The notes: a model not told the origin generated them from the letters alone. Shown: positions 32,660-46,795, counted from the first letter of the stretch. The stretch: DNA of 64,000 bases from Straminergon stramineum (GCA_963920665.1 OY987263.1:26214547-26278546), one strand, 5' to 3'. Numbers and translations: made by a program.

Positions 32660-34771
32660 CAGATGTTCGTATCTGTAATTTTGTAAATCTGAGGGTGTAG
32701 AAAGAGGGGTTGGATTATGAGTTATAGTGCTTTTCTAATTATCCAATGGAATGGTGACAAATCTACATTGAAAACCAGACTTTGCATTATGATATGGTAT
32801 CTTCAAATGTTTTGTATCCTAGATTGGTGGGTCATTGGGCTATTAGGCCAAGTGTGAGCAGTGGATGAAGCTTTTAATAAATATGCTACAATTGCAATCT
32901 AGGCTAGCACAAACAAAGCTTCAGTTTCTACCAAGAGGAAGAAGTGGCTTAATCCCTTAAGGATGAGATCCATTAAAATTGGTCAAACATCAAGTCTGAG
33001 TTGAATGTTGTCTATTAGATTGTGATCAAATATCAATCCTATATTTATATTACTTGAAACTATGAAATGTATATCACTCTAAGAAATTTCAATTTTATTT
33101 GTGAAAAATTATAATTGTTATTATTTATTTTGCGAATTCAAAAAAAAGAAGTAAGAACAACAAAAACAATTCAAATTATTTGGAATTTTCTCAAGAAGTA
33201 CAAGTAGCAATGGAGACTAGCATGAAAATTTCTCAATTGATTATTTTATTTTTTACAACCAAAGCAACCACAACAAAGGACTTGAAGTCAAATTTGACTA
33301 TCAAACAAAATTTATCCTTTTGTTTAATTGATGTATAAAATTTTGATATTTTTTGCTAGTACAAGAATGTATTTTCTATTTATGATTTTTTTATAAATTT
33401 GATGAAAAAATCAAATTATTGTGATTTTGTAAAGTAAAAAGTAGAAATAAAATTATATCAATTATAATTTATTTTAGAATAATCTGGAATTTCTTAACAT
33501 AAATGAAGGTTAGAATGAAAAACTTCATTTCTTAATTTAAAAAGTAAATCAATTTTAAAAGGAGAAAATCTGAATGAAAAATACATCATACTGCATAATT
33601 TGGATGCTAACACATGGAGCTTGCAATTGCAATAATTCTTTCAATTTTTGGATTTTTAAAAGCATTTTAAAAATTCCAGATGAAGTAGAAAGACATCTTG
33701 TCAAACTTCATTTTCTTAGTTTTAATCAAAGGTGGATTCTTGATTATATTGAAAGTTACAATCAAGGTGGACCTTTAGGAGATAAAGTCAAACTCATAGC
33801 AAGATTAGGAAACAATGCTCAAGTACATTGGAGAAAAAGGACGCCTATTGCATTTGGCTTTTGGGGCATCATTTGCAAAAACTCTCATAAACTTTCAAAT
33901 TTGGCATGTATGAAACTAATAAAATATAGCATTGTAAAATATTAAATTGCAAGATATAAATAGTTCTTTGATGACATTCTAAGAGGAGTCAAACTTTGTT
34001 TGCTATATGAGGGCGGCTTCAAGAAAAAGCATTTTCCTCTAACTCCAAGCCCTATTACCTTACAATTTGTGAAGTCACATTTCTTGAAATTTTTCCCACA
34101 TATTCCAAATGTTTGTCTCTAATTTTTCACCATTTGGATTTTAAGTAAAAAATTTACTCATTGCACAAGAAATCATCAAAAAAGGATTGGTAATTGCCAA
34201 TGCACTTAAACTCCTTGCATTGCAAGTTGATTCTGAGTAAGATATACTCTATATTTGGTTCTACATTCTTTTATGAGTGAATCTAAAATCATATAATTAT
34301 AAACAGTCAAAATTCTCATTTTTGTTTAGAGCATAAAATTTCCTCCAAAAAGGCTCAAAGTCCACTAGATGGGATTCAGTTGCCTTAGAAATCCATTTCA
34401 AGCCAGTTCCCAAGGTTGGAACCAGCCAAGGCTATCTAGTTTTTAAATTTATTATAAAATTATTATAAAATTAAAAAAACTAAAAACTAATATTAAAAAA
34501 ATATTTTTTTCCAAAATAATTTTTATTAATATCTGACGTGGTTGTCGCCTGACCACATTAGCGAGCTACTGTGGCCGAGTTCCCATAGTTCCAAAACTTG
34601 TGGGAACTTGTGGGAACTCGTGGTCTTTTGCAAGAGCTCATTCTCTTATAATGCTAGTAACCCTGTAACTTTGCAGGAATGAAAAAAAGTTGTTTTATCA
34701 CTTCAAACTTTATAATCTTTCAATCCATGTGGTCAAATGGTCTAAATTTTCTTAAAAGTTGACCTACTTGT
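32660..34771. other. AT-rich spacer with one protein-like open frame
   Basis: The 123-codon frame at 33574-33945 (+) includes IPDEVERHLVKLHFLSFNQR and GDKVKLIARLGNNAQVHWRK, which reads like a protein, but no family is recognised and no partner exons are found. At 34560-34620 the word GTGGGAACT is repeated. Otherwise nothing is seen. Confidence 0.35.
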
Positions 34772-35412
34772 TTAACCCCAAAATGCCCAAGGCACCAAAA
34801 TGTGGTGTTTGGAAAACTTTGAAGTTAGATAAAATTTAAGCAATTTGCTATTTTTAATAGTTCATATTTTTGGAAAATTCCTTCTGAAGTCTAGTTTTAG
34901 CATCAAAAATCTGATTTCGAAAATGATTGATTATGATTTTTCTATTCAAGATTTTGTGCAAGGGTGTCCATTGCAATCTTGACTTTCCGTAGTGTTGGGG
35001 CTCTTGGAAATGGGCCTCAAATACACTAGATCTTGGAGAAAAAATCACAATCAAAATTCATTAAAAAAATTATAGAGTAGAATTTGAGAACCTATAAATG
35101 GATTGGGGTTATTCATGTTAGGCCCTTTAACTTCATATTTTTTTGGTGACCAACTTTTTAGATTTGACATGTGAAAAGAGGATGTTAAAAATTTTGCAAT
35201 TTTAACACCCTCATGATCAAACATTGTAATCTTTCAATCCATAAGTGATATTGTTATGTTTTCTTTTCCCATGTGATCTCTAACATGTCTAGTTTGATTT
35301 TGTACAATTACAAATTTTTTTAAATAATACAACTTATCAAAATGATGGATTTTTGTTCAATTTAGAACAAATTCCTAGAAGCTCAGAAATGGCCTAAGCA
35401 TTTAGGGGTTAA
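34772..35412. mobile_element. TTAA-flanked element, 641 bp
   Basis: TTAA at 34772-34775 and 35409-35412, ends CCCCAAAATGCCCAAGGC and CCCCTAAATGCTTAGGCC (right end read inward). It is homologous over its length to 59399-60052 in the same orientation and to 13350-13650 inverted. The inverted ends share CCCCWAAATGC. Non-coding. Confidence 0.8.
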
Positions 35413-36529
35413 GACATTTTTGTATAGTTGGAATTCAAAATATAATTTTTAATTTTTAATATTTGACAATGCATTCAAAATGGACAATTTTGGCTTTTCT
35501 TCTTCCAAAACACCATTCAACCTTTACGAGTTAATAACAAGTTTGCCATTGAACACTTCAAAATCCCCATTGAAACTATCCTATGACATTCCATTCAATA
35601 TGAGTGTATTTAACACATATAACTTCAAAGATTGAGGTGAAATGGACTATAAACTACATCCTTGTGTTGTAGGATCATTGCAAGAAACACTTACTATTTT
35701 TAGCTCAAAATGGCCTTAGTATTGCAATATTGTGACATTTTGGAATAAAAAAATTTTACATAAAATAAAATATGGATAATTTGTACAACATTGAGAATAG
35801 AATCTCTTTAAAAATTCAAACCAAAAAAAAATTTATCTCTAAAAGTTGTAAACAAAAAAAGCACTATGGAAAATACCTACAAGAAAATGGACACTTTGAT
35901 GTTTGGCTTTTAGAAAAGAAGAAAAAAAATTGAAAGAGAAAAGTCCATTTTTCCTAACTTGAAGATGCTCCTTCTCAACCATTTTCATCTTTAAGAAAAA
36001 AAATTGTATTTTCTGCACATGCACAAAGGTAGTGCACTTTGAGCACATGTAGAAGGTGGAGAATTTCCTATTTTTAGAAAATTTCTTAGTGCACTTGTGT
36101 AACTTTAGTAGAAGTCCAAGTAGACCAATTTTGAGTTTCAAATTCACATTTTTGGATCACAAATAGTACTACCCCCCACCAAAAATGGCCAAGGTAGACA
36201 CCCAATTGGGGGTTGTTTTAAAGTAGTAAAACAATACTAAAAAATTGAAAAAAATACTCAATGTCTGAAACTACTACATGTACCTCCATTCCAAATTTCA
36301 CCCCAAACGGACAAACAACGCAAAAGTTGTGAACAAAAAACCACATATCCAAGGCCAAGGGGGCAAGAAATAGGACAAGTGTTTTTTTACAGTCACCTTG
36401 TACAACAAGTTTTCAATTTGTTGAACCCGCTAAAGTAAACCTCCCTATTTGTGCAATGTGATAGTATATACCACTTGTGGTCAATGTTTTATAATTATAC
36501 ATAATTTTTTTGATATATATTCTACTAGT
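35413..36529. other. AT-rich spacer left of duplication copy B
   Basis: No gene or element ends are seen. The 102-codon minus frame at 36147-35839 is a low-complexity Lys/Phe-rich frame. Confidence 0.4.
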
Positions 36530-38479
36530 ACCATGGCACGAAATTAGTCAATTGCCCTTCATTGAATATTTTTTGATTGTGTTCATTTCATCATCAACAT
36601 TAAATTATCTTTCCACATCTATATTCATCATACTATGAAAATTTTGTATAGCCCCTATTTGTCAAGGCTAATTTATTAATAAAAGTTCCTATTACATAAT
36701 GTTTTTACACAGCCTAATTTATATAGATTCTATGGTAGTTCTACATATTATATAAAATTCCCCCCCCCTTTGAATTAAATGGACCCTATCTTTTAACTCA
36801 TGTAGTTTTCTAAAAACCAATAGTAATCTCCTTTAGAAGTGATTATAAATCTCCTTTTATATTCATTTTGTATTCTTTAAATTATTTGTGGTACTAATGT
36901 TTAATATCAAGTGTGACATGTGATATCAATTTTTCTAAAATTAGTTTGGATTACAAAAATAATATGCCAATTTTTTTTTTAAATTATAAAAATGAAAGTG
37001 AAAGTTGAAAGTGAGAGTGAAAGCTTTCTAAGCATCATGCCACTTATTTCACCAGCATCATGAAGCAGCACGAAGAAGGGGCCACTATTTGATGGGTAAC
37101 TTAATGATACATTCTTTCTCAGTTGAGTGAAGCATTTGGAAATCAATATTGTCATTGTGGTACTACAAGTAGATTAAAACAAGAATTTGGAAACATTTTT
37201 TTTATTCATTTTGACAAATATTGCTAAATTTGACACATGTATATTTTGTTAGAGATTGAACAATTTTACTAATAATGATTAATGCTTGCGTTCCTATTTC
37301 AAACAATACTTATTGGAGCATTCTGGTGGTCAATTAGCTAGGAATTTTGATCCCAATTTGGTAACTCTACCTATATAAGTGTTTTTTCATTAAATTATAG
37401 GTATTGAACCCCCAAATGTCCAGATTCATCTCTAGAATTGACAATTTGAGGAAAACCATTATTAAGTGCTCTTTGGAAGCATATTTTGGAATTGGTATTC
37501 ATTTAAAAGTTTTAGGTTTTGAGTTGTAGGTTCCCTTTGTCCAATTAGATTCACCAATGCTATCACCAATATTTTTTTTATAAATTTATTAAAAATTTAA
37601 AAATTCCTTCAAAATTTGATTTCAAGAAGAATATTATCATTTTTGGATTAAATTTTTTTGGAATGGATTTGAAATGAGGTTCTCTACACATGGTGGTTTT
37701 TTGAAATTTTTCTCTTTTTAAAATCTAGGACCTCATTTTTGCAAATCCAATTTTGAATTAGAATCAATGCAATTTTGGCTTGTTCAACCACTTAACATAC
37801 TTGCACATTGGTAATTTTAGAAAAATATGTACTCTAGTAACACCAAATGACCAAATCCAACCCTTAGATAGAACAACAATTTAATAAAGTATCTCCACAA
37901 ATTATGCTAACTTCATCCAAGCAATAAGGAGTATGAAACTCAAATTCCAACCTATACATCGTCTACAAAATGGTCGTTGGAGCACTTAGGGGGTTCTTTC
38001 AAGCATAGTTGCATGTGATTGAGATAAACATTGAATCCATCCCTACAAGACATTGTCACTCATATTGAAGGATTTCAAGCTTATGCACCCCATAACAACT
38101 TAACAAGGTACGTGCCCCTTCTAAAACTAGTATGTCTTGAAGAAATTTTGGACAAAGTTTTGGACCTAGCTTATGGATAGATATTGAGACCTTAAAGATT
38201 CATTAAAGAATCAGGACCAAGTGTTGGCCTTGATGGGTTCATAGGGTAACAATATTCTCATTTAGGAGCAATATCAAGTATTCTAGTGACTCTAATGTTT
38301 CTATGCCCCTATGCATGTGTCCTACCTAACATTGCACATGGTTGTCCTGCAAAAGTCTATCTAGATACTATGTATAGATACTCTACCACACCCAAATCCA
38401 CCTCCATCTAACCCATCAAAAGGCTTCAAAATACAATTAATAGAATTCACATATTGTTTCTCTCCTAATTTCATAACTC

Positions 38480-39337
38480 TTAACCCCTTAACGCTCCTGT
38501 AGGGCAAAAAACGTTGTTCAAGTTTTTTCGATCTAGTGTTGCAACGTCAGATTATACAAGGTGGTGGAAAAGTGCAAAAGGAAGTTGTCTAGTTTTTTGA
38601 AAGCAACCCAAATTGGTAATTGCTGGAAGTTGCGGGGAGCTTCAAATTTGGCAATGGTGCTTACGTTCGCACCAAGCCTATCTTGAAACATGGTGGTTTG
38701 TTCAGCTTTCTAAATTTCGACCGGCTGCAGCCTGTGGACGACCGTTGGCCATGCTGCAATGAAGAATCCGATCTAGAGAGGCATTAGAGTTGTACCTAAT
38801 TTAGATGGAGTGCACATTGCGGAGAGGCATTGGACTTGGAATTTGTTCACAACTGTTGCCTGTCTGAGTTGGATCTCCAAGTGTAGGTTCTACATACCTG
38901 CTGCAAACCTCCTCAGTTAGTTCCTCCGTTGTTCACCTTGCAGAGTGTAGGTCACATCGATGTCTCGTAGCATCAACTTCTTGCTCCAATTGTGCTGAAA
39001 ATTTGTGGAGGCATTCTTATCTACCTCATTCGCTTCCCTTCAATTTTTGGCATCCAAAATCCTAACCCCTCAATGGACACCCTATTTGAAAGTGCATCAA
39101 CTATCAAAATTTCACCCTAGGCCGAGTCATTCAGCTACAAACAATTGTTATAAAGTCAAGATCAGAATGGTGAAATGTTTCGATGAAGGTCTCATTTCGT
39201 GCATAGGAGAAGTAGCTATTGTAATCAACGGTGAAGTGGGCAGAAAATATGCACAACTTCTACTTTGTACGTGATACTACAACTAACTCCTAAACCACAA
39301 AAAATATGCTGAAAATGTAGGGGCGTTGAGGGGTTAA
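38480..39337. mobile_element. TTAA-flanked element, 858 bp, with natural empty site
   Basis: TTAA at 38480-38483 and 39334-39337. The ends CCCCTTAACGCTCCTGTAGG and CCCCTCAACGCCCCTACATT (right read inward) form an imperfect inverted repeat. Copy A reads ACTCTTAAACTTGATA at 3344-3359 with a single TTAA and no insert, so the element entered after the duplication with exact TTAA target duplication. TTAA duplication with ends beginning CCC is the hallmark of piggyBac-type elements. The interior is GC-richer than its surroundings; the 89-codon frame 39005-39274 is not a transposase I recognise. Confidence 0.85.
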
Positions 39338-40968
39338 ACTTGATAGATACCAATCATTGATTTCATTCAAAACATTACAAACCTTGGTTGGACAATACAG
39401 TCCCTTACATATGGAGCCTTGGGGCACCACACACATCCCATCCATCTCCAAACTAAAAAAAACAAATTCAACTACAATTTGGTAGTAAAAATGCATTTAA
39501 CAGACTTCAAACAGACTTCAATCATACTTGTGCTCTTTGAATTGTAGAGTATTTATGATGAAAAGTTTTAGAAATTAGTATTGTACAATGTGATACTCAA
39601 CTTCAAACTTTAATGAAATGCTTCTTTTTAGGACTTTTTCATAGTTGCCTAGGAACTATTTCCTAGTTGCATCGGAACTACACTTTAGAAGCTTCATTTC
39701 CTTTGTTTTGCTCAAAAAAAACTTGGTTTTGAGTGTTGACATCAAGTTTTTAAGGATAAATAAGTTCAAAGAGGACATCAAAGACTCAAAGGCAATGGGT
39801 GCTAGAATTGTAGTGGATGTTCAAAAAAACGTATGGATGTTGGTAGAAAAAAACGTCATCCTAGTGAAAACAAGTATGTTTAGTGAGACAATGGAAAAAA
39901 CATAGTCATGTTTTTTGTGACATCAAAAAAAACATAACAATGCCATGTCAACAAAGTCAAATGATTTCATTTTGGATAAGTTTTCGAAAGTTACTAGGTA
40001 GTGAGGTAAAACACTAACCCAATTAGAAAATCACAAGGGAAGGGAAACTCCTTGGGAGGTTTGAAAAAAGACTTCCATGGATGCATGATGAAGCAACTTT
40101 TTAGTACTTTTTAGTTAGGGCGTACAATGAAATGAGGAATTTATTGGAATGGCTTCTAAAATTAGTATTACTTGTTCATGCACACATGATTAGAATTAAC
40201 ATGTTTAGGATTTTATATGTATTGCACTTTGCATCATGCGGTTCACATTCATATGATGTATTGGAATGTTTTTTACATATAGATGTTGTAAAATTTTTGT
40301 TGCTTTGAAATTTATATATTAAAAATCAAACACTTTTTTTCTACGTATTCAAATTCTGTACTACAATTCCAATTTTTAAAATTTGTGCTACACTAGTGAA
40401 ATACGATGGTAGGAGTATTGTAGACCTTAAAGTGCAATGTGTGAGTTCAAAATTGGGCTAGTAGGTCTTTAGCATAGTTCAAAGCAAAGTACAAGGAAAG
40501 TGCTAAAAATATTGCATCAATCCATATTGTGTATATGCTATGAGTGCACATCCTTTGTGCAAATGCATAAAACATGTTTTCTTATTTCCAAACCTGAAAA
40601 TAGTGCATTAGTAGTACATTGGAGATTTAGAAACACAGGTTCCTTTTTTCCTTTTTGTTCCTCTTTTAAAAAAATTTGTACACACCACACATTAAATTGT
40701 TTTTTACAAGTTCCATCTCCTTCCCACATTTGTAACTTGAATGGATACATTTTCATATGTCCACATTGTTAAACAAAAAAAAGAAAATTATAGCATCCTC
40801 TATAGTTTGTTTCATGACCTCATCTTTTTTTTCCACTACTTGTCATGGTACCCATTACAGTAGGGCAATTCCTAACCACTACCACAACTATTCATTTGGG
40901 AAATCTTGAAGAATTGTACAAATTCAACTAAATCTAATCTCCAGTGGAATTTGGCCTTCTACTTTCAA

Positions 40969-41042
40969 AGACGTTGGAGTTCCTCCTTTGTACTTTTTCA
41001 ATTTATAAATTGAAAAAGTATAGAGGGGGAACTCCAACGTCT
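40969..41042. repeat. 74-bp near-perfect palindrome, only in copy B
   Basis: AGACGTTGGAGTTCCTCC is followed by TTTTTCAATTTATAAATTGA and the complement, ending GGAACTCCAACGTCT. Copy A (about 5225-5260) has only one arm (TTGGAGTTCCCCCTCTATTC). Confidence 0.85.
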
Positions 41043-43367
41043 TGCTTATAAATTGAATTAGTTTTGCTTTTGTTTCCTCCTCTCTTTTCTTTCTTAACAT
41101 TATGCTGTTATTGTAGAATTTGGTGAAATGTAGGAAGCTTGGTAGTATTTAGAACTAGAAGACAATGGTCATTAATGGAATTTTCAATGTTTGATATATA
41201 TCTAGTGGATGAACACAATCTCCATATTTTTCTTGTAATTGCATTGTTGTACATCCTTCATAAAATACACATCTGTACAAAAGTGAGAAGTTTATCATGT
41301 ACAAATTATAATACTACATTACATGGATTTTAGTTTTTTTGGCATCTTCACTTCTTTCCTTGTGCCTTCCTGCAATTTATTTGTTGACATGAATTTTTGG
41401 TAATACAACATTTTGTTTGACACTTGAAAGTGCACAAGGCCTTCTTCCTATACCAATTGCTAAGTGTAGAAAACTTTGATATTTTATTTTTGGACTTATT
41501 TTACCATTGCATCTTGCATTTCATTAGTACTTAAATGTGTAGAAAATATTTTATTGGGCAAATTGTGTCCACATATATTGGATGGTATTTGCATTGAAAG
41601 TAAAAAAAAATAATTTTTGGTGTCCTTGGTTCTACTAAAAATTTGGAGTTTTCATCATCAAACCTCAAAATTTATGTACTATTCATTTTGAATTTCTAAT
41701 CTTTTATGTAGGAAAATTGAATTAACAATCACTAAGTATTAAAAAAAATGAAAGAAATAAAATTTTCATTCTTCTTATAATTGTTTAGCACAAATACTTT
41801 GTACATCAAAGGTAAATATAAATTGTAAAGACCTATCAAATGGAAAATATTTGCTAGCATGTGAGCCTAGGGATCTTGAGCCCATGAACTTAGGAGCCTA
41901 GGCAACATATCTAGTTTCACTTCCTATGGTTATAATTGTTAACTTCTAGATGAAAGTGATAAAAGTTTTGGATTTTTATTCAAATTATATCAAATTCAAA
42001 AAAACTCAAGGAAAGGCTCCATTTTGTATATGTGTGGGTGGGTGGAATTGCTCTTGTGAATTTTACTTCAAGATTGCTTTTGAATGACGTGAATAGAATA
42101 TTTGCATTGAATTGAAAGATGTTCTACTAAATACATTAAAACCTAGTATATAAAACTATTTAGCGATTACCTTACATAATGTTGTTCAAAATTAACTTCA
42201 ATTTCACAATTCTACTAAACATTCTTGTAATTCAAATTCATTGAAATTGCATTTGAAGATGGTATTATGCCACATACTATTATTTTTCTTTTTTGTATTT
42301 TGCATTTCTTAGAAGTTATTTCATTTTTTTAATTTCTAAATTTTTTGTTACACTTTTTGCATTTGTTATTGGGGATTGACTTTTTGCAATCATCGAAGAT
42401 TTCCTTTTTTTTCCTATACTTTCATTTTTTTCCACATAAACATGAAAATTCCAAAACAAACATAATTTCCGTAAATGTTGTAATCATTGAATGTAGAACT
42501 ACCCAAAAACCCATGTTCAAATGTTTTTTTAGATGTCAACTAAGACTTCAACTGAGACATCGATTGGAATGTCATTTGCAACCTCAACTGAGACATCCAT
42601 TGAGATATCTACATATATTTTTGAACGTCAACTTTTAATATAATTCTTAAGTTTTTTCATATCCCATATAGTTAGTCTTCCTTCCCCCCCAACTTGTATA
42701 AATAGCATGTCTTCACATGTTAATATATTTACAATACATGGCTTTTCAAGCCATGTGACATAATATCTAAATATGGTGTACTCTTTATGGTGTATTTTGT
42801 AGAATGTACCAAGGTTTTCCATCCCGATGTGACAATAGCATTTATTGTCGAGATGTCCGTCACTGTCCGTCACCGTCTGTTAAGACACGTTTTGACATGT
42901 CAGGATCACGACCGAATGCCGATGGCTAGAAATTTTTTTATTAATTTTTTTTATTGCACAATAACTTTAGTTTATCCTAGGATAAAAAGGGCCCACAAAG
43001 TTTGTTGTGTCCATCTTCTTATCCATCCAATTGACGGATAGACGTTGATTGGACGGAAGTTACGTCTACTAGACAAAAATTCCATCGACTAGAGAGATAG
43101 TCCGTCCCTAGGATGGATGGACCATTGAAAGTATAGAAGCTTCAATAACTAGAGGACCTATTTATCCAGTTTGTCGATGCCTTGTTCCTTTCGGTGGAGC
43201 GACGGATAGTTCATCCAGTACATGAAACAACCATCTAGTATACAATTTGGATAGAAAGGCCATCCCCTAGAGGGGTGCACCGTCTAGTGGACATCCAAGC
43301 TAGTGTCTACTTTGCCATCCCCAGTTGTGCCAAGTATTAGTTTCCCCAATGAATTGAAAGAAGAATT

Positions 43368-43953
43368 CTAGGAGGAAGAATTGAAAAAAAGAATTCCAAG
43401 TGGAATTCGGAATGGAATTGCCAAGAGAAGTTTACAAAGAGGATGAAGTGCCTTGGGATGTCCATGAAACTGATATGTCATATGTTTTATCATGCTCTTG
43501 AGAAGTTTGGGATGGTGTTTGAGGCAATGGCTCTCAAACTCCTTGAGCAATCTAGAATTCAAGTGCTACACAAATATTGGAAGGAAGACAAAGAGAATGA
43601 GGAGCACATCAACGTTGCACTTAAGAGGCATACTACAAAAGGTATGAGTGTATTTATAAATATTCGGGTTTAATTTTTAATTTAATTTTTAAACTTATAA
43701 CCTCATCACTATTCTACACATGTTGCAGATCAATCTACTGGATTGCGTTCAACAATCGTCACCAAATTCAGCATCCAACTATGAGCACATATTTACCAAC
43801 CTCTCTAATTTCAAGCCAAAAACTAGGATAGTTATAGAAGACAGATTTAGATTTTGGTTTGAGGACACACACTCTCTACTTGCAAATTCGCTCTCCAAAA
43901 TAAATGAGCATTCCTACCATGATGAATTTTTCCAACAACATTCATGTAACTAG
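43368..43953 (+). pseudogene. Decayed two-exon coding remnant, copy B
   Basis: Partner of 7545-8107. Here FEAMALKLLEQSRIQVLHKY followed by WKEDKENEEHINVALKRHTT is open. A GTATGAGTG donor (about 43642) and a TTGCAG acceptor (about 43730) join in phase to TGLRSTIVTKFSIQL-stop. In the unspliced frame the downstream stretch SPNSASNYEHIFTNLSNFKP stays open for 77 codons. No start with a leader is visible. The source gene is unrecognised. Confidence 0.4.
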
Positions 43954-44824
43954 CACTCTCAGATCACGAACTCCCAACATCAAATCACTCAATTGACCAA
44001 CTCATTCATCATGTGCATTGCATCTGAACATATATATGATTCAAGTTAAACGTCTTCTAGTACAATGATTTTATTTGTGACAATACAATCTAGATGATCT
44101 ATGAAAGGCTAGAATCTACAATCATCACATAATTGGAAACATTGTTTTCAACAATCTCATCTATTTCATGATCCATTGCATTACCTCTCTTCTTATTTCA
44201 CATAGGTCAATTTGTATGGGATTATATGGACTTTAATTTGTCCAAGTCTCATGGATTGAAAATTCAAGGTACGTACTTACTGCGAAACCTTATAGTGCAA
44301 ATGTTATCTCGTAAACGCCATAATTTTATTATATTGTTGATATTCCACTCTTTAGTGCGGTTTAGCTTGAGCCCAAATTAAATCTATACCGGTCCTAGTT
44401 TGTGCCTTGAAATCAAACCTTTTTGAAGATACAATATGTCACAATTTTCAGTCGAAATCTAAATTGACATTATAGTGTTGCTAGCTTGAATGTACAACTA
44501 GTGTGTTATAGACTTGCAGAATTGTCTTCAATGGGCACATACACATTACACAATCAAGAGTGTCAAAGAAAAATAGTCTCAACATCATGCATGATGAAAC
44601 TTGACAAGTTCTACCCCTCACTACCCCCATGTACATACGTAAATATACCCACCTTCCTAAGAGTCCGTCCATGGATTGATAGAATTACTTCAACCATCCC
44701 CTTGGCTGGCCAATTTGACCATAGTCAATAGCTAAGCAAGTATTGTATGCCCATCCACTATAGACTTTGTCCAAACAACTGTAAGAAAGTAATGCACAGT
44801 TCTCTACTCCAATTGTTTTCCTAC

Positions 44825-45945
44825 CACTAGAAGAAAATCGCGTCTGCTACAACCGACCGAAATGCAACTATGGTCCAATGCAACTGCCCTGCAACTACAA
44901 TCCTTTGTATTTGCACCAACTTTGACATAGTTATACTATAGTTGCAAAATAGTCCCAAAGCAATCGCAAAATGTAGTTATGGTTATAGGAATGTAATAGA
45001 AGAGTTGATGTGAAGTATTTTACATCCAATATTCATCAAAATTGTTGACATGGACAATTTTACATTTTGTAGAGTCCAATGTGTCTATCTACCATTGCTT
45101 ATAATCTAAATTTGATAGCAATCAATTAGAAAGAAACTCTAGTGCAAGTAGTTTGTAATTGCAATGCAACTACAAAGCAACTACAATGCAACTAGACTAC
45201 AACTAGATTGCAACTACAATTCGACTAGAGTTTGTCTAAAAAATGATTAGACTTAAACTAGAATACAATTAGCATGCAACTAGAAACCAACTAAACTAGA
45301 ACTAAAAAACAACTAGCTTGCAACTACAAAACAATTAAAATGCAACTACTCTTAAGTCTTTTATTAATTGTCCCATGTCAATTGTCAAGAATACCATTAG
45401 GTTAGACATATAAGAATTGTAAGTTATAGCATTCTTGAGTAATGAATTTTGATTACAAAATTCTAATATTTCTACATGTTGTAGATTTCTAGAATCTACA
45501 AAAATCTATAATATTTAAAGTTTAAGAAATTTTTGGATTAGGCAATCTAAAAAAAAGATAGATAGGAAATTTTGAATCTACTAATTTATGAATTACAGAC
45601 AATAAGTTGTACGCCGGTTGCAAACTAGTTGCATGTTAGTTGCAAACTAATTGCATGCCAATTGCAAACTAGTTGCACACCAATTGCACGTCAGTTGCAA
45701 ACTAGTCACATACAAATAACTTCAACATTAGCAAGCACAAGCACGTTAGAAGAGTTCATCAACGAGCTTTCCGGTAGGTTGTCAAATGAGAAACAACCTT
45801 GAAAATTTTTGCAACAACAAAGCAATTAGTATGACTTGTCCGCTACAACTTCGGGCTCTAAATTATCACCTAGTTGTAAATGTCTCATGCAACTATAAAA
45901 CTAGTTGCAAACAATAGTCGCAAAACCCCTTGTTTTCTTCTAGTG
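44825..45945. mobile_element. CACTA-type non-autonomous element, 1121 bp, with empty site
   Basis: The ends CACTAGAAGAAAA and TTTTCTTCTAGTG are perfect 13-bp inverted repeats. The flanks are TAC and TAT, and the empty site in copy A (9310-9312) is a single TAT inside TTTTCCTATAGTATT. Three-base duplication with CACTA ends identifies the En/Spm superfamily. The left half carries many GCAACTA words, and the right half carries their complement (TAGTTGC), the usual subterminal transposase-binding pattern. No transposase gene is present. Confidence 0.92.
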
Positions 45946-46172
45946 TATAGTATTAGCTAGTGCATAGGACACTACAAACTTCACTGACTTCATTGAAGGT
46001 AGTCACACTATTTATAAATTATATTGTAGACTAATGGAAATAGTATTGTAACGTATTGTATTGAATTAATTTCCACAAAGCGAAAACATTAACTCAATTT
46101 TGCAAGTGATCTAGCTTTACTCCGGGCTCCCTTATTATAAAAGTAGTTGAATTGCATACATAATGATTATAA

Positions 46173-46417
46173 ACTAGTGTGCCTTGTGCTGTTGCCACAA
46201 CCCAAATAAAAGTAAAAATAATTTTCTAATTTTTTAATTCATAAAAGCTTTGAAACTCAATAACTTTCACACTATAGGTCCAAACACTATAAAACAAAGC
46301 CCGTGCACCCCACTTCACTGGAAGCTTTCCAATAGTACCAAGAATGTGACAAGGGGACACACGGTCCAAAAGATTTTGCTATAACAAACAAAAATACACA
46401 CCTTACTTAAGTTATAG
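46173..46417 (+). repeat. Single dispersed copy of the 257-bp repeat, copy B
   Basis: Starts ACTAGTGTGCC and ends TTAAGTTATAG; partner of 9531-9758. Confidence 0.75.
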
Positions 46418-46795
46418 ATAATTCCCAAGTCTTGCAAGTGAATGATTCAGATTTGGGATAAATTTCAATGCACTATAATAGATGATCAACTTTCTCAATC
46501 TCTTGGAAGTTTGACTTAGAAGTAAAGATTTTAAAGCACATGGTTTTTAGAAATCATTCATTGATAGAGTTATGGACTAAGTTTGAAAATTATCTTTCAT
46601 GACTTTTGCCTATCAATTTAGGAGCATTTAATGTCAATTTTGTTAAATTGACAATTTTCCATTATTGTAGCGCAATTCAAGACCTGCAATTTGAATCCAA
46701 GAGCTAAATATGTCCTATTTTGTGGCCTAAATCCAAACCATTGCAAAGATGTATGCTACAACCTGTGCTACAATTTTTAGTACATGACATACAAC

